Source: Microbacterium pygmaeum
GTDB lineage: Bacteria; Actinomycetota; Actinomycetes; Actinomycetales; Microbacteriaceae
NCBI RefSeq assembly: GCF_900100885.1
Contig: NZ_LT629692.1
Coordinates: forward strand, 1,736,001 to 1,800,000
Direction: 5' to 3'
DNA: 64,000 bases
The translations under genes were made by a program, and so were the position numbers. Of the stretch, positions 46,521 through 54,225 are shown in pieces (position 1 is the first letter of the stretch; every line of letters begins with the position of its first letter). The notes under the pieces were generated by a model. The model did not search any database. It was not told where the DNA came from and was given only the letters and a program-made list of their open reading frames with translations.

Positions 46521-46526
46521 TACGAT
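46521..46526 (+). promoter_or_regulatory. -10 hexamer TACGAT, leaderless promoter
   Basis: TACGAT lies exactly 6 nt before the GTG at 46533. Confidence 0.55.
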
Positions 46527-46532
46527 CGTCTG

Positions 46533-47105
46533 GTGCCGAGAACGACCTTCCCGCGGGACCGCTTCGACGACCTCCCCGCGGATGCGGGCCGTGTCGGGGC
46601 GCACCGCGCCGAGAATCCTCGCATGCGCGCCTGGGTGGTGCTGCTGTGGGCGGCGCTCGCGACCATTGTGCTGATCGCCATCGGCATCTTCGGCACGCTG
46701 ATCGTCACGGAACGCGTCGTGCTGTTCCCGACGCCCGAGCCCACTGCGGCACCGCTGCCGATCGTCACGCCCGTGGTCGACACCACCTACGACATCCTGG
46801 TCCTGAACGCGACGCCCGAGGAAGGGCTCGCCACCCGCATGAAGGACACCGTCGTCGGAGCCGGCTGGTCGGCCGACAAGGTCAACGCCGGCGAGGCCGG
46901 GACGACCGACTTCGCCGAGACGACGATCTTCTACGCGCTCCCGGAGGACGAGGCCGCCGCCGCCGGACTCGCCGAGGCCATCGGCGGCGCGAACATCGAG
47001 CAGAGCGATGCGTACCCGGCCGCCAGCGCCGACGGCAAGCAGCTGACGATCGTCATCGGTCTGGACCGCACGGCGAACCCGCCGACACCCACTCCCGCGC
47101 CCTGA
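46533..47105 (+). CDS. LytR C-terminal-domain protein, membrane-anchored
   Basis: 190 aa from a GTG fixed by the TACGAT element. A cytoplasmic N-terminus (1-31) leads to one helix (about 32-56, WVVLLWAALATIVLIAIGIFGTLIV) and a Thr/Pro linker. A LytR_C domain follows (about 85-180), starting TTYDILVLNATPEEGLATRMKDTVVGAGWSADKVNAGEAGTTDFAETTIFYALPEDEAAAAGLAEAIGG. The V-L-N-A/G-T turn and the F-x-E-T-x-I-x-Y strand are the family hallmarks. Such proteins sit outside the membrane near cell-wall polymer ligases; the exact role is unknown. Confidence 0.87.
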   Translation: MPRTTFPRDRFDDLPADAGRVGAHRAENPRMRAWVVLLWAALATIVLIAIGIFGTLIVTERVVLFPTPEPTAAPLPIVTPVVDTTYDILVLNATPEEGLATRMKDTVVGAGWSADKVNAGEAGTTDFAETTIFYALPEDEAAAAGLAEAIGGANIEQSDAYPAASADGKQLTIVIGLDRTANPPTPTPAP

Positions 47106-47253
47106 CACGCGCCCCGGAGCCACCCTCCCCGACGCGGTGTTTCGCGCCGGTAAACACTTCGATGCGTCCGTGTCAACAGTTGCCGTCTGGGTCCTTTCGG
47201 CCCGAATCGCCTGCATACGATTGGCCCCAGTCGCAGCAACACAGGAGATTCGC

Positions 47254-47454
47254 ATGACCCAGGGCACCGTCAAGTGGTTCAACGCCGAGAAGGGCTTCGG
47301 TTTCATCACCGTGGCCGACGGCCAGGACGTCTTCGTCCACTACTCCAACATCGATATGAGCGGCTTCCGTGTCCTCGAAGAGGGCCAGACGGTCGAGTTC
47401 ACCGTCGGCAGCGGGCAGAAGGGCCCGCAGGCCGAGGCCGTCCGCGTCGTCTGA
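47254..47454 (+). CDS. Cold-shock protein (CspA family)
   Basis: 66 aa, ATG with CAGGAG 8 nt upstream. The cold-shock domain is complete: GTVKWFNAEKGFGFIT (RNP1 K-G-F-G-F-I) and DVFVHYSNI (RNP2 V-F-V-H). It binds single-stranded RNA and DNA and melts structures in mRNA. The 148-nt region upstream of the ATG has no other gene and could hold a structured leader. A hairpin terminator follows at 47481. Confidence 0.96.
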   Translation: MTQGTVKWFNAEKGFGFITVADGQDVFVHYSNIDMSGFRVLEEGQTVEFTVGSGQKGPQAEAVRVV

Positions 47455-47480
47455 GGCCGATCCGCACCATCACGCACCAC

Positions 47481-47502
47481 GAGCCGGCCTTCGGGTCGGC
47501 TC
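47481..47502 (+). terminator. Hairpin terminator after the cold-shock gene
   Basis: GAGCCGGCC pairs with GGTCGGCTC (one G-T pair) over a TTCG loop, followed by GTTCT. It lies 26 nt past the stop codon at 47454. Confidence 0.7.
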
Positions 47503-47616
47503 GTTCTGCGTGTCCGGGGGAGTGAGACCGAGAGCGGATGCTGCACTTCGCAGTCCTCCCCGAGCCCCGGCGCCGCACATCGTGACACTTCGTGTCGCGG
47601 CATCCGTTCCCACGGC

Positions 47617-47645
47617 TTGCACTCGGTAGGGGCGAGTGCCAGAAT
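47617..47645 (+). promoter_or_regulatory. groEL promoter (-35 TTGCAC, -10 CAGAAT)
   Basis: TTGCAC (47617-47622) and CAGAAT (47640-47645) are separated by 17 nt. The promoter overlaps the upstream CIRCE-like dyad and ends 3 nt before the perfect CIRCE, so repressor binding would block it twice. Confidence 0.65.
47619..47639. promoter_or_regulatory. Second, core-only CIRCE operator
   Basis: GCACTC-N9-GAGTGC, the same half-sites and the same 9-nt spacing as the perfect CIRCE, but without the outer TTA/TAA. It lies between the -35 and -10 elements. Its centre is 33 bp upstream of the perfect CIRCE, about three helical turns. Confidence 0.65.
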
Positions 47646-47648
47646 GGA

Positions 47649-47675
47649 TTAGCACTCACATCATCGGAGTGCTAA
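47649..47675. promoter_or_regulatory. CIRCE operator, perfect match (HrcA site)
   Basis: TTAGCACTC-N9-GAGTGCTAA matches the CIRCE consensus at every position. HrcA binds it and represses chaperone genes until heat or misfolded protein titrates GroEL. It lies 35 nt before the groEL ATG, within the leader. Confidence 0.95.
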
Positions 47676-47710
47676 TACCCATCGCTTACGTTCCGGAGGG
47701 ACGAACACAT

Positions 47711-49339
47711 ATGGCTAAGATCATCGCTTTCGACGAAGAGGCCCGTCGCGGTCTCGAGCGCGGCCTGAACATCCTGGCTGACGCCGTCAAGGTGACCCTG
47801 GGCCCCCGCGGTCGCAACGTCGTGCTCGAGAAGAAGTGGGGCGCCCCCACGATCACGAACGACGGAGTTTCCATCGCCAAGGAGATCGAACTCGACGACC
47901 CGTTCGAGAAGATCGGCGCGGAGCTCGTCAAGGAGGTCGCCAAGAAGACCGACGACGTCGCCGGTGACGGTACGACGACGGCCACGGTCCTGGCTCAGGC
48001 ACTCGTCAAGGAAGGCCTGCGCAACGTCGCGGCCGGCGCAGACCCCATCTCGCTCAAGAAGGGCATCGAGAAGGCCGTCAAGGCCATCTCCGACGAGCTG
48101 CTGGCCTCGGCCAAGCCCGTCGAGTCCAAGGAGCAGATCGCCGCGACCGCGTCGATCTCGGCCGCTGACCCCGAGATCGGGGCGCTCATCGCCGAGGCGA
48201 TCGACAAGGTCGGCAAGGAGGGTGTCGTCACCGTCGAGGAGTCGCAGACCTTCGGCACCGAGCTCGAGCTCACCGAGGGCATGCGCTTCGACAAGGGGTA
48301 CATCAACCCCTACTTCGTGACCGACCCCGAGCGCCAGGAAGCCGTCTTCGAGGACGCCTACGTCCTGATCGCGAACCAGAAGATCTCGAACATCAAGGAT
48401 CTTCTGCCGATCGTCGACAAGGTGATCCAGGACGGCAAGGAGCTCGTCATCATCGCCGAGGACGTCGAGGGCGAAGCCCTTGCGACCCTGGTGCTGAACA
48501 AGATCCGCGGCATCTTCAAGTCGGTCGCCGTCAAGGCTCCCGGCTTCGGCGACCGCCGCAAGGCGCAGCTGCAGGACATCGCGATCCTGACGGGCGGACA
48601 GGTCATCACCGAAGAGGTGGGCCTCAAGCTCGAGAACGCCACGCTCGACCTGCTCGGCCGTGCCCGCAAGGTCATCGTCACCAAGGACGAGACCACGATC
48701 GTCGAGGGCGCCGGTGAGCCGGAGCTGATCGAGGGTCGCGTCACGCAGATCCGTCGCGAGATCGACAACACCGACAGCGACTACGACCGCGAGAAGCTCC
48801 AGGAGCGTCTGGCGAAGCTCGCCGGTGGCGTCGCCGTCATCAAGGCCGGCGCAGCGACCGAGGTCGAGCTCAAGGAGCGCAAGCACCGCATCGAGGACGC
48901 CGTTCGCAACGCGAAGGCGGCCGTCGAGGAGGGCATCGTCCCCGGTGGTGGCGTCGCGCTCATCCAGGCCGGCAAGGTCGCGTACGCGACGGAGTCGATC
49001 ACGGGTCTCGTCGGTGACGAGGCGACCGGTGCGAACATCGTCCGCGTCGCGATCGAGGCACCGCTCAAGCAGATCGCCCTCAACGCGGGCCTGGAGCCCG
49101 GCGTCGTCGCGAACAAGGTCGCCGAGCTCGAGCCCGGCTTCGGCCTGAACGCCGCGACCGGCGAGTACGGTGACCTGTTCGCACAGGGCATCATCGACCC
49201 GGCCAAGGTGACGCGCTCCGCGCTGCAGAACGCCGCGTCGATCGCCGCGCTGTTCCTCACGACCGAGGCAGTCGTCGCCGACAAGCCCGAGAAGGCGGCG
49301 GCTCCGGCCGGCGACCCGACGGGTGGCATGGACTTCTAA
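47711..49339 (+). CDS. groL: 60-kDa chaperonin GroEL
   Basis: 542 aa from the ATG at 47711 with GGAGGG upstream. It shows the chaperonin signature throughout: VKVTLGPRGRNVVLEKKWGAPTITNDGVSIAKEI, the nucleotide segment DDVAGDGTTTATVLAQALV (D-G-T-T-T), the apical domain GYINPYFVTDPERQEAVFEDAYVLI, and VEEGIVPGGGVALIQ. The C-terminus is GDPTGGMDF, a single G-G-M. There is no groES upstream, so this is the stand-alone GroEL type (GroEL2-like) of Actinobacteria, controlled by HrcA through CIRCE. It folds proteins in the cytoplasm as a double ring. Confidence 0.97.
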   Translation: MAKIIAFDEEARRGLERGLNILADAVKVTLGPRGRNVVLEKKWGAPTITNDGVSIAKEIELDDPFEKIGAELVKEVAKKTDDVAGDGTTTATVLAQALVKEGLRNVAAGADPISLKKGIEKAVKAISDELLASAKPVESKEQIAATASISAADPEIGALIAEAIDKVGKEGVVTVEESQTFGTELELTEGMRFDKGYINPYFVTDPERQEAVFEDAYVLIANQKISNIKDLLPIVDKVIQDGKELVIIAEDVEGEALATLVLNKIRGIFKSVAVKAPGFGDRRKAQLQDIAILTGGQVITEEVGLKLENATLDLLGRARKVIVTKDETTIVEGAGEPELIEGRVTQIRREIDNTDSDYDREKLQERLAKLAGGVAVIKAGAATEVELKERKHRIEDAVRNAKAAVEEGIVPGGGVALIQAGKVAYATESITGLVGDEATGANIVRVAIEAPLKQIALNAGLEPGVVANKVAELEPGFGLNAATGEYGDLFAQGIIDPAKVTRSALQNAASIAALFLTTEAVVADKPEKAAAPAGDPTGGMDF

Positions 49340-49355
49340 GTCCGACGATTCCGCC

Positions 49356-49385
49356 GAACGGCCCCTCCTTCGGGAGGGGCCGTTC
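49356..49385 (+). terminator. Strong hairpin terminator after groEL
   Basis: Perfect 13-bp stem GAACGGCCCCTCC / GGAGGGGCCGTTC with a stable TTCG tetraloop, followed by GTCATTT. It lies 17 nt past the groEL stop and before the convergent WXG100 gene. Confidence 0.9.
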
Positions 49386-49402
49386 GTCATTTCTGCGTGC
49401 GA

Positions 49403-49690
49403 CTACCGGAACAGGCCCATCGTCGCCTGCTCCGCCTCGGCGTACTGCCGGCCAGCCGCGGCCAGCGCGAGGTTGATCTCGCCGAGGCTGTCTTCGACGG
49501 TGCGCTGCGTCGCTCGCCAGCGGTCCACGACGCTCGAGAAGGCCACGGACGCGCTCCCGGTCCACGTCGTCTGCAGCTGGGTGAGCTGGGCGAGCATCGC
49601 CTGCGTCTCGGCCTGCAGCCGGTCGATCGTGCCTCGGACGGCGGTGGTGGCGGACAGGACGGCGTCGCTGTCGACGGAATAGACGGCCAT
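49403..49690 (-). CDS. WXG100-family (ESAT-6-like) protein
   Basis: 95 aa from the ATG at 49690 with GAGGAG upstream. Two long helices are joined by a W-T-G turn (TTWTGSAS) at about residue 42, the hallmark of WXG100 proteins. The length also fits. The C-terminus YAEAEQATMGLFR contains a Y-x-x-x-E-like pattern (Y-A-E-A-E), the secretion signal of type VII substrates. No ESX secretion genes lie in the window, so it is a solo substrate or a soluble paralogue. Confidence 0.88.
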   Translation of the reverse strand: MAVYSVDSDAVLSATTAVRGTIDRLQAETQAMLAQLTQLQTTWTGSASVAFSSVVDRWRATQRTVEDSLGEINLALAAAGRQYAEAEQATMGLFR

Positions 49691-49821
49691 GTGGATGCTC
49701 CTCGCGTGCGTACCGGATCGGTGAGCATCCCACGGTACGAGCGACCCGGCCGGCGCCGAGCCGAATCGGTGCGGGCTGTTCACAACGGCCGACAGCGCCG
49801 CGCCTGGGGAGGAATGGCCCC

Positions 49822-51546
49822 CTAGAGCTCGTCGAGCCGCTCGAGGTCGATCCGCTGCAGCGGCTGCGTCTCGATGAGCAGGTGCTCCGCGGCATCCCGC
49901 TCATGCGCCAGCGGGAACGCGACCCGGAAGGTCGCTCCTCCGCCCGGCGTCTCATCGACCGACACCGCGCCGTGCAGCGCGTCCACGATCGAGGCCACGA
50001 TCGACAGTCCGAGACCGGTACCGCCCGTCTCTCGAGCGCGCGAGGTGTCGGCACGCCAGAAGCGCTGGAAGATCTTGTCGCGGATCTGCTCCGGCACGCC
50101 TTCGCCGTGGTCGGCGACCTCGATCCACCCCATCGCGGCGGCCACGTCGACGCCGACGCGCAGCTCGATCGGCGAATCCTCCGCGGTGAAGCGGCGGGCG
50201 TTGCCGAGCAGGTTCGCCACCACCTGACGGATGCGGTTCTCATCGCCCAGCACCACCGGGGCCGGCGTGTTCAGCGCAGGGGCGGTGAGCGCGAGCAGCT
50301 CCGGGGGTGTGGGTGGCACGTCCTCGATGTGCACGGCGTCGCTGGGCGGGGCCGGCCTGGGTCGGCGCCGGAGCAGGGATCGCGCACCGCTCGCGGTGCG
50401 CAGGGTCGCGGTCGAGGGGCTGCCGCGCCGTCTGCCTCCCTTGGCGGGCGGCGGCGCGGCATCCGGTTCCCTGGTGTCGCCCGTCGGCGGTTCGGGGCTC
50501 TGCGCGGTCGTGTCGATGACGGTGACCGCGCGCAGGGGTGCGGTGGCGCGGACGTCGAGGGCCGCATCCCGCGCGATCGGCCGGAGGTCCACCGCATTGA
50601 TGACGACGTCACGGCGCTCGTCGAGGCGGGCGAGCGCGAGGAGGTCCTCGACGAGGACGCCCATCCGCATCGCCTCCTTCTCGATCCGGTCCATCGCCTG
50701 CGCGACGTCGTCGTCGCCGGTGATCGCCCCCATCCGGTACAGCTCCGCGTACCCGCGCACCGTCACGAGCGGGGTGCGCAGTTCGTGACTGGCGTCGCCG
50801 ATGAACCGGCGCATCTGACGGACCGAGGCATCCCGCTGTCCGATCGCGGTGTCCACGCGGCCGAGCATCGCGTTGATGGCGGTCTTCAGGCGCCCCACCT
50901 CGGTCGTGGTCGGCTCGATGTCGGTCATCCGCAGGCTGAAGTCGCCACCGGCGATCGCCATGGCGGTCGATTCGACCTGGCCGAGGCTGCGGAACGCGAA
51001 CGTCACCAGATACCGTGTCGCGAACGTGCCGATCACCAGGGTGATCAGCGCGAGGATCGAGTAGATCCCGAGGAAGCTGGCCACCACCTGATTGACCGGA
51101 GCCGTCGGCAGCGCCACGAGCTGCGTCACGATCCGGCCGTCCAGGATCTCCAGCGGTGCGACGCTCGCGCGGAACTTGGCGCCGGTCTCGGCGTCCTCCA
51201 GGTCGAAGGGATCCAAGCCCTCCGCGTACGCCTGCTCGGCGGTGAACTGCGCCGGGAAATCGGGGTCCGGCTCGCCGCCGCATCCCGAGATCAGCAGATC
51301 GCCGGGCGTCCCCTGCTGATAGAGCGCCACGTGGTAGTCCGTGCACGGCACGTCGTCCTTGTCGGTCGCCGCGACGACGTCGTCGACCACCTGCAGGTCG
51401 AACAGCCCCGCACCGATCTCGGTCGGTGCGACCTGGCGCAGGCTGTCGTCGAGGCTCGAGAGCAGGGTGTTGCGCAGGAACACCGCGGTGCCGAAACCGG
51501 CCGCGATCAGGCCGAACGCCAGCAGCGTGACGGTGACGCCTGTCAC
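49822..51546 (-). CDS. Sensor histidine kinase with a long linker before the ATPase domain
   Basis: 574 aa from the GTG at 51546; the real start may be a CTG at 51606 (see findings). Helix 1 (about residues 3-25), an extracytoplasmic domain (about 28-155), helix 2 (about 157-180), HAMP, then the phosphoacceptor His254 in FIGDASHELRTPLVTVRGYAELY. An unusual 80-residue Pro/Arg/Ala-rich stretch (about 345-425) then separates this from the ATPase domain. There the N-box VVANLLGNARRFTAEDSPIEL and G boxes VADHGEGVPEQIRDKIFQRFWRADTSRARETGGTGLGLSIVASIVDALHG are intact. It is paired with the response regulator upstream. Signal unknown. Confidence 0.88.
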   Translation of the reverse strand: MTGVTVTLLAFGLIAAGFGTAVFLRNTLLSSLDDSLRQVAPTEIGAGLFDLQVVDDVVAATDKDDVPCTDYHVALYQQGTPGDLLISGCGGEPDPDFPAQFTAEQAYAEGLDPFDLEDAETGAKFRASVAPLEILDGRIVTQLVALPTAPVNQVVASFLGIYSILALITLVIGTFATRYLVTFAFRSLGQVESTAMAIAGGDFSLRMTDIEPTTTEVGRLKTAINAMLGRVDTAIGQRDASVRQMRRFIGDASHELRTPLVTVRGYAELYRMGAITGDDDVAQAMDRIEKEAMRMGVLVEDLLALARLDERRDVVINAVDLRPIARDAALDVRATAPLRAVTVIDTTAQSPEPPTGDTREPDAAPPPAKGGRRRGSPSTATLRTASGARSLLRRRPRPAPPSDAVHIEDVPPTPPELLALTAPALNTPAPVVLGDENRIRQVVANLLGNARRFTAEDSPIELRVGVDVAAAMGWIEVADHGEGVPEQIRDKIFQRFWRADTSRARETGGTGLGLSIVASIVDALHGAVSVDETPGGGATFRVAFPLAHERDAAEHLLIETQPLQRIDLERLDEL

Positions 51547-51633
51547 CTTCGCGCGCAGGCTGATGCTGCGCCACCAGCGGGTGACCGCATCGGTCTTCTT
51601 AGCCAGTGCGTCCCCCTTGGATCAGGGACCGCG

Positions 51634-52326
51634 TCAGGCGGTCTTGCCGGCTTTGAGCATGTACCCGAAGCCGCGCTTGGTCTGGATCAGCGGCTCGGTG
51701 GAGTGCGGATCGATCTTGCGTCGGAGGTAGGAGATGTAGCTCTCCACGATGCCGGCGTCGCCGTTGAAGTCGTATTCCCACACGTGATCGAGGATCTGCG
51801 CCTTGGACAGCACCCGGTTCGGGTTGAGCATGAGGTAGCGCAGCAGCTTGAACTCGGTGGGGCTCAAATCGATCGACACGTCGCCGACGAGCACGTCGTG
51901 GGTGTCCTGATCCATGGTGAGCTCGCCGGAGCGGATGACCGATTCCTCGTCGGCCTGCATCGTGCGGCGCAGGATCGCCTGGATGCGCGCGACGATCTCG
52001 TCGAGGCTGAACGGCTTGGTGACGTAATCGTCGCCACCGGCGTTGAGCCCCATGATCTTGTCTTCGGTCTCGTCCTTCGCGGTGAGGAAGAGGATCGGCG
52101 CGGTATAGCCGGCTCCGCGCAGCCGTTTGGTGACGCTGAACCCGTTCATGTCGGGCAGCATGACATCGAGGATGATGAGGTCGGGTTCTTCCTCGAGCAC
52201 GGCCGAGATCGTCTGGGCGCCGTTGGAGACGGCGCGAACCTGGAACCCGGCGAACCGCAGGCTCGTGATGAGCAGATCCCGGATGTTCGGCTCGTCGTCG
52301 ACGACGAGGATGCGAGGTGCAGTCAT
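51634..52326 (-). CDS. OmpR-family response regulator, partner of the kinase
   Basis: 230 aa. Receiver domain: acidic pocket VVDDEPNI, phosphoacceptor Asp in DLIILDVMLPDMNG (about residue 54), Lys in GDDYVTKPFSLDEIVARI. Winged helix at about 128-225: IDLSPTEFKLLRYLMLNPNRVLSKAQILDHVWEYDFNGDAGIVESYISYLRRKID, ending IQTKRGFGYML. It resembles mycobacterial TrcR/TcrX-type regulators, but I cannot assign the pair. CATAAT lies exactly 6 nt before the ATG, so the two-gene message may be leaderless. The kinase follows after a short gap. Confidence 0.92.
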   Translation of the reverse strand: MTAPRILVVDDEPNIRDLLITSLRFAGFQVRAVSNGAQTISAVLEEEPDLIILDVMLPDMNGFSVTKRLRGAGYTAPILFLTAKDETEDKIMGLNAGGDDYVTKPFSLDEIVARIQAILRRTMQADEESVIRSGELTMDQDTHDVLVGDVSIDLSPTEFKLLRYLMLNPNRVLSKAQILDHVWEYDFNGDAGIVESYISYLRRKIDPHSTEPLIQTKRGFGYMLKAGKTA

Positions 52327-52332
52327 GGCCTC

Positions 52333-52338
52333 ATTATG
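52333..52338 (-). promoter_or_regulatory. -10 hexamer CATAAT, leaderless-type promoter of the two-component operon
   Basis: CATAAT on the minus strand lies exactly 6 nt before the ATG at 52326. It differs from TATAAT only at the first base. Confidence 0.45.
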
Positions 52339-52460
52339 GCGACGAAACCCATGCGCTGTCTGGATATCGCTCGGAGCGGCACCGATCGGCCGTCACGCGG
52401 CGGTCACACGGCGGACGCCCGGCGATTCACGCCGCGATGGCGAAGCATCCGTGCGGCCTC

Positions 52461-54101
52461 TCACGCGGCGATCGCGTCGGCGTCCAGGATCGTGTAGCTG
52501 TAGCCCTGCTCGGCGAGGAACCGCTGACGGTTCTGCGCGAAGTCCTGATCGACCGTGTCGCGGGCGATCAGCGTGTAGAAGCTGGCCGTGTTGCCCGATT
52601 CCTTGGGGCGCAGCAGGCGTCCGAGGCGCTGGGCCTCCTCCTGCCGGGAGCCGAAGGACCCGGATACCTGGATGGCGACGGATGCCTCGGGCAGGTCGAT
52701 CGAGAAGTTCGCGACCTTCGAGACGACCAGCAGCGAGACCTCGCCGACCCGGAACGCCTGGTACAGCTCTTCGCGCTCGTCGATCGGGGTGGCGCCGGTG
52801 ATCTGCGGGGCGTTCAACGCTTCGGCGAGCACGTCGATCTGGTCGAGGTACTGGCCGATGACGAGGATCCGCTCGCCTTCATGGCGGGCCACGAGCTGTC
52901 GGACGACGTCGATCTTGGCATGCGCGGTCGCCGCGAGTCGGTAGCGCTCGTCGTCGGCGGCGGCGGCGTACTCCAGCCGATCGCCGGCGGGAAGATCGAC
53001 GCGCACTTCGTAGCAGGCGGCGGGGGAGATGAAACCCTGCGCCTCGATCTCCTTCCAGGGCGCGTCGAAACGCTTTGGCCCGATGAGGCTGAACACGTCG
53101 CCCTCGCGTCCGTCCTCGCGCACCAGCGTGGCGGTGAGGCCGAGACGGCGGCGCGCCTGCAGGTCGGCGGTCAGCTTGAAGACCGGCGCGGGCAGCAGGT
53201 GCACCTCGTCGTAGACGATGAGGCCCCAGTCCAGCGCGTCCAGCAGGGCGAGGTGCGCATACTGGCCGCCGCGCTTGGCGGTGAGGATCTGGTAGGTCGC
53301 GATCGTGACCGGCTTGACCTCTTTGACCTGGCCCGAGTACTCGCCGATCTCCTCGGCGGTCAGCGACGTGCGCTTGAGCAGTTCATCGCGCCACTGACGG
53401 GCACTCACGGTGTTCGTCACGAGGATCAGCGTCGTGGTCTTGGTGTCGGCCATCGCCGCGGCGCCGACCAGCGTCTTGCCGGCACCGCAGGGGAGGACGA
53501 CGACTCCGGATCCACCCTCGGTGAAGATGTCAACGGCCTGACGCTGGTAGGGGCGCAGCACCCACCCGTTCTCTTCGAGTTCGATGGGGTGAGGTGTTCC
53601 GGGGGTGTAGCCGGCGAGGTCTTCGGCCGGCCAGCCGATCTTCAGCAGCTCCTGCTTGATGTGCCCGCGTGCCCACGCGTCGATCGCGTACGAGTCGGGC
53701 GTGGGGTGCCCGATCAGCAGCGGCTGGATGCGCTTGTTGCGCGAGACCTCGGTCAGGACCGCGGTGTCGATGGCTCGCAGCATCAGCGCGCCCTCGTCGT
53801 TGCGCTCGATGGTCAGGCGCCCATAGCGGCCCACCGTCTCGCGGATGTCGATCGACACCGACGGCGGCACCGGGAACCGCGACCAGCGCTCGAGGGTCGC
53901 CAGCATGTCCTCAGCGTCGTGGCCCGCTGCGCGGGCGTTCCACAGGCCCAGCCGGGTGATGCGATACGTGTGGATGTGCTCGGGTGCGCGCTCGAGCTCG
54001 GCGAAGATCGCGAGCTCGTGGCGCGCGGATTCAGCGTCCGGATGTGCGACTTCCAGCAGCACAGTCCGGTCGCTCTGCACGATGAGAGGGCCGTCAGCCA
54101 T
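52461..54101 (-). CDS. DNA repair helicase XPB (bacterial ERCC3)
   Basis: 546 aa. An N-terminal helicase-associated region (1-165, MADGPLIVQSDRTVLLEVAHPDAE...) precedes two RecA-like domains. Motifs: LRPYQRQAVDIFTEGGSGVVVLPCGAGKTLVGAAAMA (motif Q and Walker A G-A-G-K-T), LIVYDEVHLLPAP (DEVH), LGLTATLVREDGREGDVF (motif III), and the C-terminal RVGEVSLLVVSKVANFSIDLPEASVAIQVSGSFGSRQEEAQRLGRLLRPKE (motifs V and VI). The R-E-D-G element is an XPB hallmark. Bacterial XPB is a 3'-5' helicase tied to DNA repair. Upstream lies its helicase-associated partner gene. Confidence 0.93.
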   Translation of the reverse strand: MADGPLIVQSDRTVLLEVAHPDAESARHELAIFAELERAPEHIHTYRITRLGLWNARAAGHDAEDMLATLERWSRFPVPPSVSIDIRETVGRYGRLTIERNDEGALMLRAIDTAVLTEVSRNKRIQPLLIGHPTPDSYAIDAWARGHIKQELLKIGWPAEDLAGYTPGTPHPIELEENGWVLRPYQRQAVDIFTEGGSGVVVLPCGAGKTLVGAAAMADTKTTTLILVTNTVSARQWRDELLKRTSLTAEEIGEYSGQVKEVKPVTIATYQILTAKRGGQYAHLALLDALDWGLIVYDEVHLLPAPVFKLTADLQARRRLGLTATLVREDGREGDVFSLIGPKRFDAPWKEIEAQGFISPAACYEVRVDLPAGDRLEYAAAADDERYRLAATAHAKIDVVRQLVARHEGERILVIGQYLDQIDVLAEALNAPQITGATPIDEREELYQAFRVGEVSLLVVSKVANFSIDLPEASVAIQVSGSFGSRQEEAQRLGRLLRPKESGNTASFYTLIARDTVDQDFAQNRQRFLAEQGYSYTILDADAIAA

Positions 54102-54225
54102 AAGAGATCAATCCTATCTGCGGTTCTCGTGTCCCCGGCGCGCGGCGGGACCGCTCCGCCGTCGACAACCGCCCTGCAGGCGCCGGTGAAGGGCGGTTCG
54201 TGACAGGGGAGCAGTCCTGGGGCTG

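Noticed and set aside
47672..49390. Minus-strand open frame of 572 codons opposite groEL
   Set aside because: It is an antisense shadow of groEL made of Leu/Asp/Arg runs without any domain.
49882..52497. Plus-strand open frame of 871 codons opposite the two-component system
   Set aside because: It covers two intact genes on the other strand and reads as low-complexity Arg/Val/Asp sequence.
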